A stretch of DNA of 6,592 nt. Source: JAVBUZ01 sp031554725 (GTDB taxonomy: Bacteria; Bacillota; Clostridia; Lachnospirales; Lachnospiraceae). The notes below the pieces were generated by a model, which was not told the origin of the DNA, searched no databases, and saw only the letters and a list, made by a program, of their open reading frames with translations. Every line of letters begins with the position of its first letter. The first letter of the stretch is position 1. The stretch lies in assembly GCA_031554725.1 (NCBI GenBank), contig JAVBUZ010000019.1, positions 1 through 6,592 of the forward strand, written 5' to 3'. The position numbers and the translations under genes are program-made. Below are positions 5,205-6,592 of the stretch, piece by piece.

Positions 5205-6587
5205 ATGAGTGAAAACTCAAATCAGAAAACGGTTTTAGGTGAAGGCGGTATCTATGATGCAAGACAATTAGGCAAGCCTAAAATGGTATTACTTGGACTT
5301 CAGCACATGTTTGCTATGTTTGGAGCAACTATCTTGGTACCACTTTTAACAGGACTTGATGTTTCTACCACACTTTTATTTGCAGGTTTAGGAACCCTAT
5401 TGTTCCACATTTTGGCAAAAGGAAAGGTGCCAGCTTTCTTAGGCTCTTCTTTTGCATTTTTAGGTGGATATTTTGCCATCGCTCCAGGCGGAGATAAACA
5501 ACTTTTACCTTATGCTTGTTTTGGTGTTGCGTGTGCAGGTTTGCTTTACTTAGTCTTAGCAGGATTAATTAAGCTTTTAGGAACAAGTAAAGTTATGAGA
5601 TTCTTTCCTCCAATTGTAACAGGACCAATTATCATTGCGATTGGTTTAAACTTATCTCAGTCAGCAATTAACAACTGTTCGGCAGATTGGTTAATCGCTC
5701 TTATTGCTATTGTCTTAGTTGTAGTATGCAATATATGGGGTAAAGGAATGATTAAAATTATCCCTATCATTATTGGTGTTGTTGGTTCCTACCTTGTAGC
5801 AGCAGTAATGGGCAAAGTAGACTTCAAGCCACTTTTAGACGCAGCATGGATTGGCAATCCAATTAAATGGGAGTATACAGCCTTTTCAGTACTAAAGGGT
5901 GGAGATGTATCCCTGCTGATTACCGCAGTCATTACCATTGTTCCTATTGCACTTGCAACTATGGTAGAACATATTGGTGACATTTCAGCGATATCTTCTA
6001 CAGTTGGTAAGAACTTTATTAAAGACCCAGGACTTCATCGCACCTTACTAGGTGATGGTTTAGCAACTTCAATAGCGGCTATGTTCGGCGCACCAGCTAA
6101 TACGACTTATGGGGAAAATACAGGCGTGCTTTCTTTAACCAAAGTATATGATCCAGCAGTAATTCGTATTGCAGCAGGGTTTGCGGTACTATTTTCCTTT
6201 TCACCAAAGGTAGCAGCATTAATTGAATGTATGCCTGCAGCAACCTGTGGTGGTGTTTCCCTAGTGCTTTATGGTATGATTTCTGCAGTTGGTGTACGTA
6301 ATATTGTTGAAACACAAACAGATTTTTCAAAGAGCAGAAACGTTATTATCGCAGCCCTTATTTTAGTGCTTTCTATTGGTATTACATATAGTGCCGACGG
6401 AGCAATTAGCTTCCAGGTTTTTGAAGCAACCATTAGCTTATCTGGTTTGGCAGTAGGTGCGATTGTTGGCATCCTATTAAATGCAATTCTTCCTGGAAAG
6501 GACTATAAATTTGACGAAGAAGAACCATCAGAAACCGGAGTTAACTTCGGGGATTCGGGAAAAAGACTAGAAAAAGAAGCGGAATAA
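5205..6587 (+). CDS. uraA: NCS2-family nucleobase permease, probable uracil permease
   Basis: This 460-residue polytopic membrane protein belongs to the nucleobase:cation symporter-2 family, which imports uracil, xanthine or urate with protons. Best match by eye is UraA/PyrP: LGLQHMFAMFGAT near the start (Q33, H34), GSSFAF at 80-85, VTGPIIIAIGLNLSQSA at 138-154, and MVEHIGD at 253-259. TTYGENTGVLSLTKVY at 300-315 carries the family NxGxxxxT[RK] signature. E255 and E304 correspond to the two uracil-contacting glutamates known from E. coli UraA (E241 and E290). A hydrophilic tail of about 30 residues (431-460), rich in Glu, extends past the last helix and makes it longer than UraA (~429). Start ATG 5205 has AGGAGGG (5191-5197) with a 7-base spacer. 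Uracil is favoured over xanthine by these motifs, but specificity is inference. The stop is five bases before the window end. Confidence 0.9.
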   Translation: MSENSNQKTVLGEGGIYDARQLGKPKMVLLGLQHMFAMFGATILVPLLTGLDVSTTLLFAGLGTLLFHILAKGKVPAFLGSSFAFLGGYFAIAPGGDKQLLPYACFGVACAGLLYLVLAGLIKLLGTSKVMRFFPPIVTGPIIIAIGLNLSQSAINNCSADWLIALIAIVLVVVCNIWGKGMIKIIPIIIGVVGSYLVAAVMGKVDFKPLLDAAWIGNPIKWEYTAFSVLKGGDVSLLITAVITIVPIALATMVEHIGDISAISSTVGKNFIKDPGLHRTLLGDGLATSIAAMFGAPANTTYGENTGVLSLTKVYDPAVIRIAAGFAVLFSFSPKVAALIECMPAATCGGVSLVLYGMISAVGVRNIVETQTDFSKSRNVIIAALILVLSIGITYSADGAISFQVFEATISLSGLAVGAIVGILLNAILPGKDYKFDEEEPSETGVNFGDSGKRLEKEAE

Positions 6588-6592
6588 TCGTA

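Noticed and set aside
5789..6472. Three minus-strand open frames within the permease gene
   Set aside because: Antisense shadows; the plus-strand frame has clear family motifs throughout.

Overview
The window is a stretch of chromosome from an AT-rich, low-GC Firmicute, most likely a clostridium of the Lachnospiraceae. The evidence is purine-rich Shine-Dalgarno sequences (AGGAGGG, AAAGGAG), a DUF2225 gene, a DUF6062-type cysteine protein, and a small membrane-anchored acidic protein of a kind I associate with that family. No phage, transposase, CRISPR, rRNA or tRNA gene is visible. The taxonomic call is inference from family recognition, not from a marker gene.

Layout, left to right. (1) 1-200: 3' end of a DUF2225-family gene, cut by the window edge. 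(2) 217-1638: a MocR/GabR-type regulator, a GntR winged helix fused to an aminotransferase-like PLP domain, starting 16 bp after the DUF2225 stop. Its stop codon sits in the loop of a hairpin that serves as a terminator in both directions. (3) 1680-2015, minus strand: a 111-residue anchored acidic protein of unknown function. (4) 2016-2394: a divergent intergenic region dominated by a ~167-bp imperfect palindrome (2120-2286). Each arm carries a mirror-image, outward-facing promoter (TTCACC, 17 bp, TATAAR). One points at the acidic gene and the other at the MFS gene. (5) 2395-3558 and 3663-4265: an MFS transporter followed by a TetR-family regulator with its own extended -10 promoter, a typical efflux or uptake cassette of unknown substrate. 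(6) 4267-5028, minus strand: a DUF6062-type protein made of two CxxC...GFCxxHF repeats, convergent with tetR and only 1 bp from it. The tetR terminator hairpin lies inside the 3' coding end of this gene. (7) 5205-6587: an NCS2 uracil/xanthine permease, best matched to UraA/PyrP, divergent from the DUF6062 gene and driven by a near-consensus promoter with a short leader.

The genes form several independent transcription units rather than one pathway. The only clear functional pairing is MFS plus TetR. The feature most worth following is the palindromic element with mirrored promoters. I see no complete undescribed multi-gene system.
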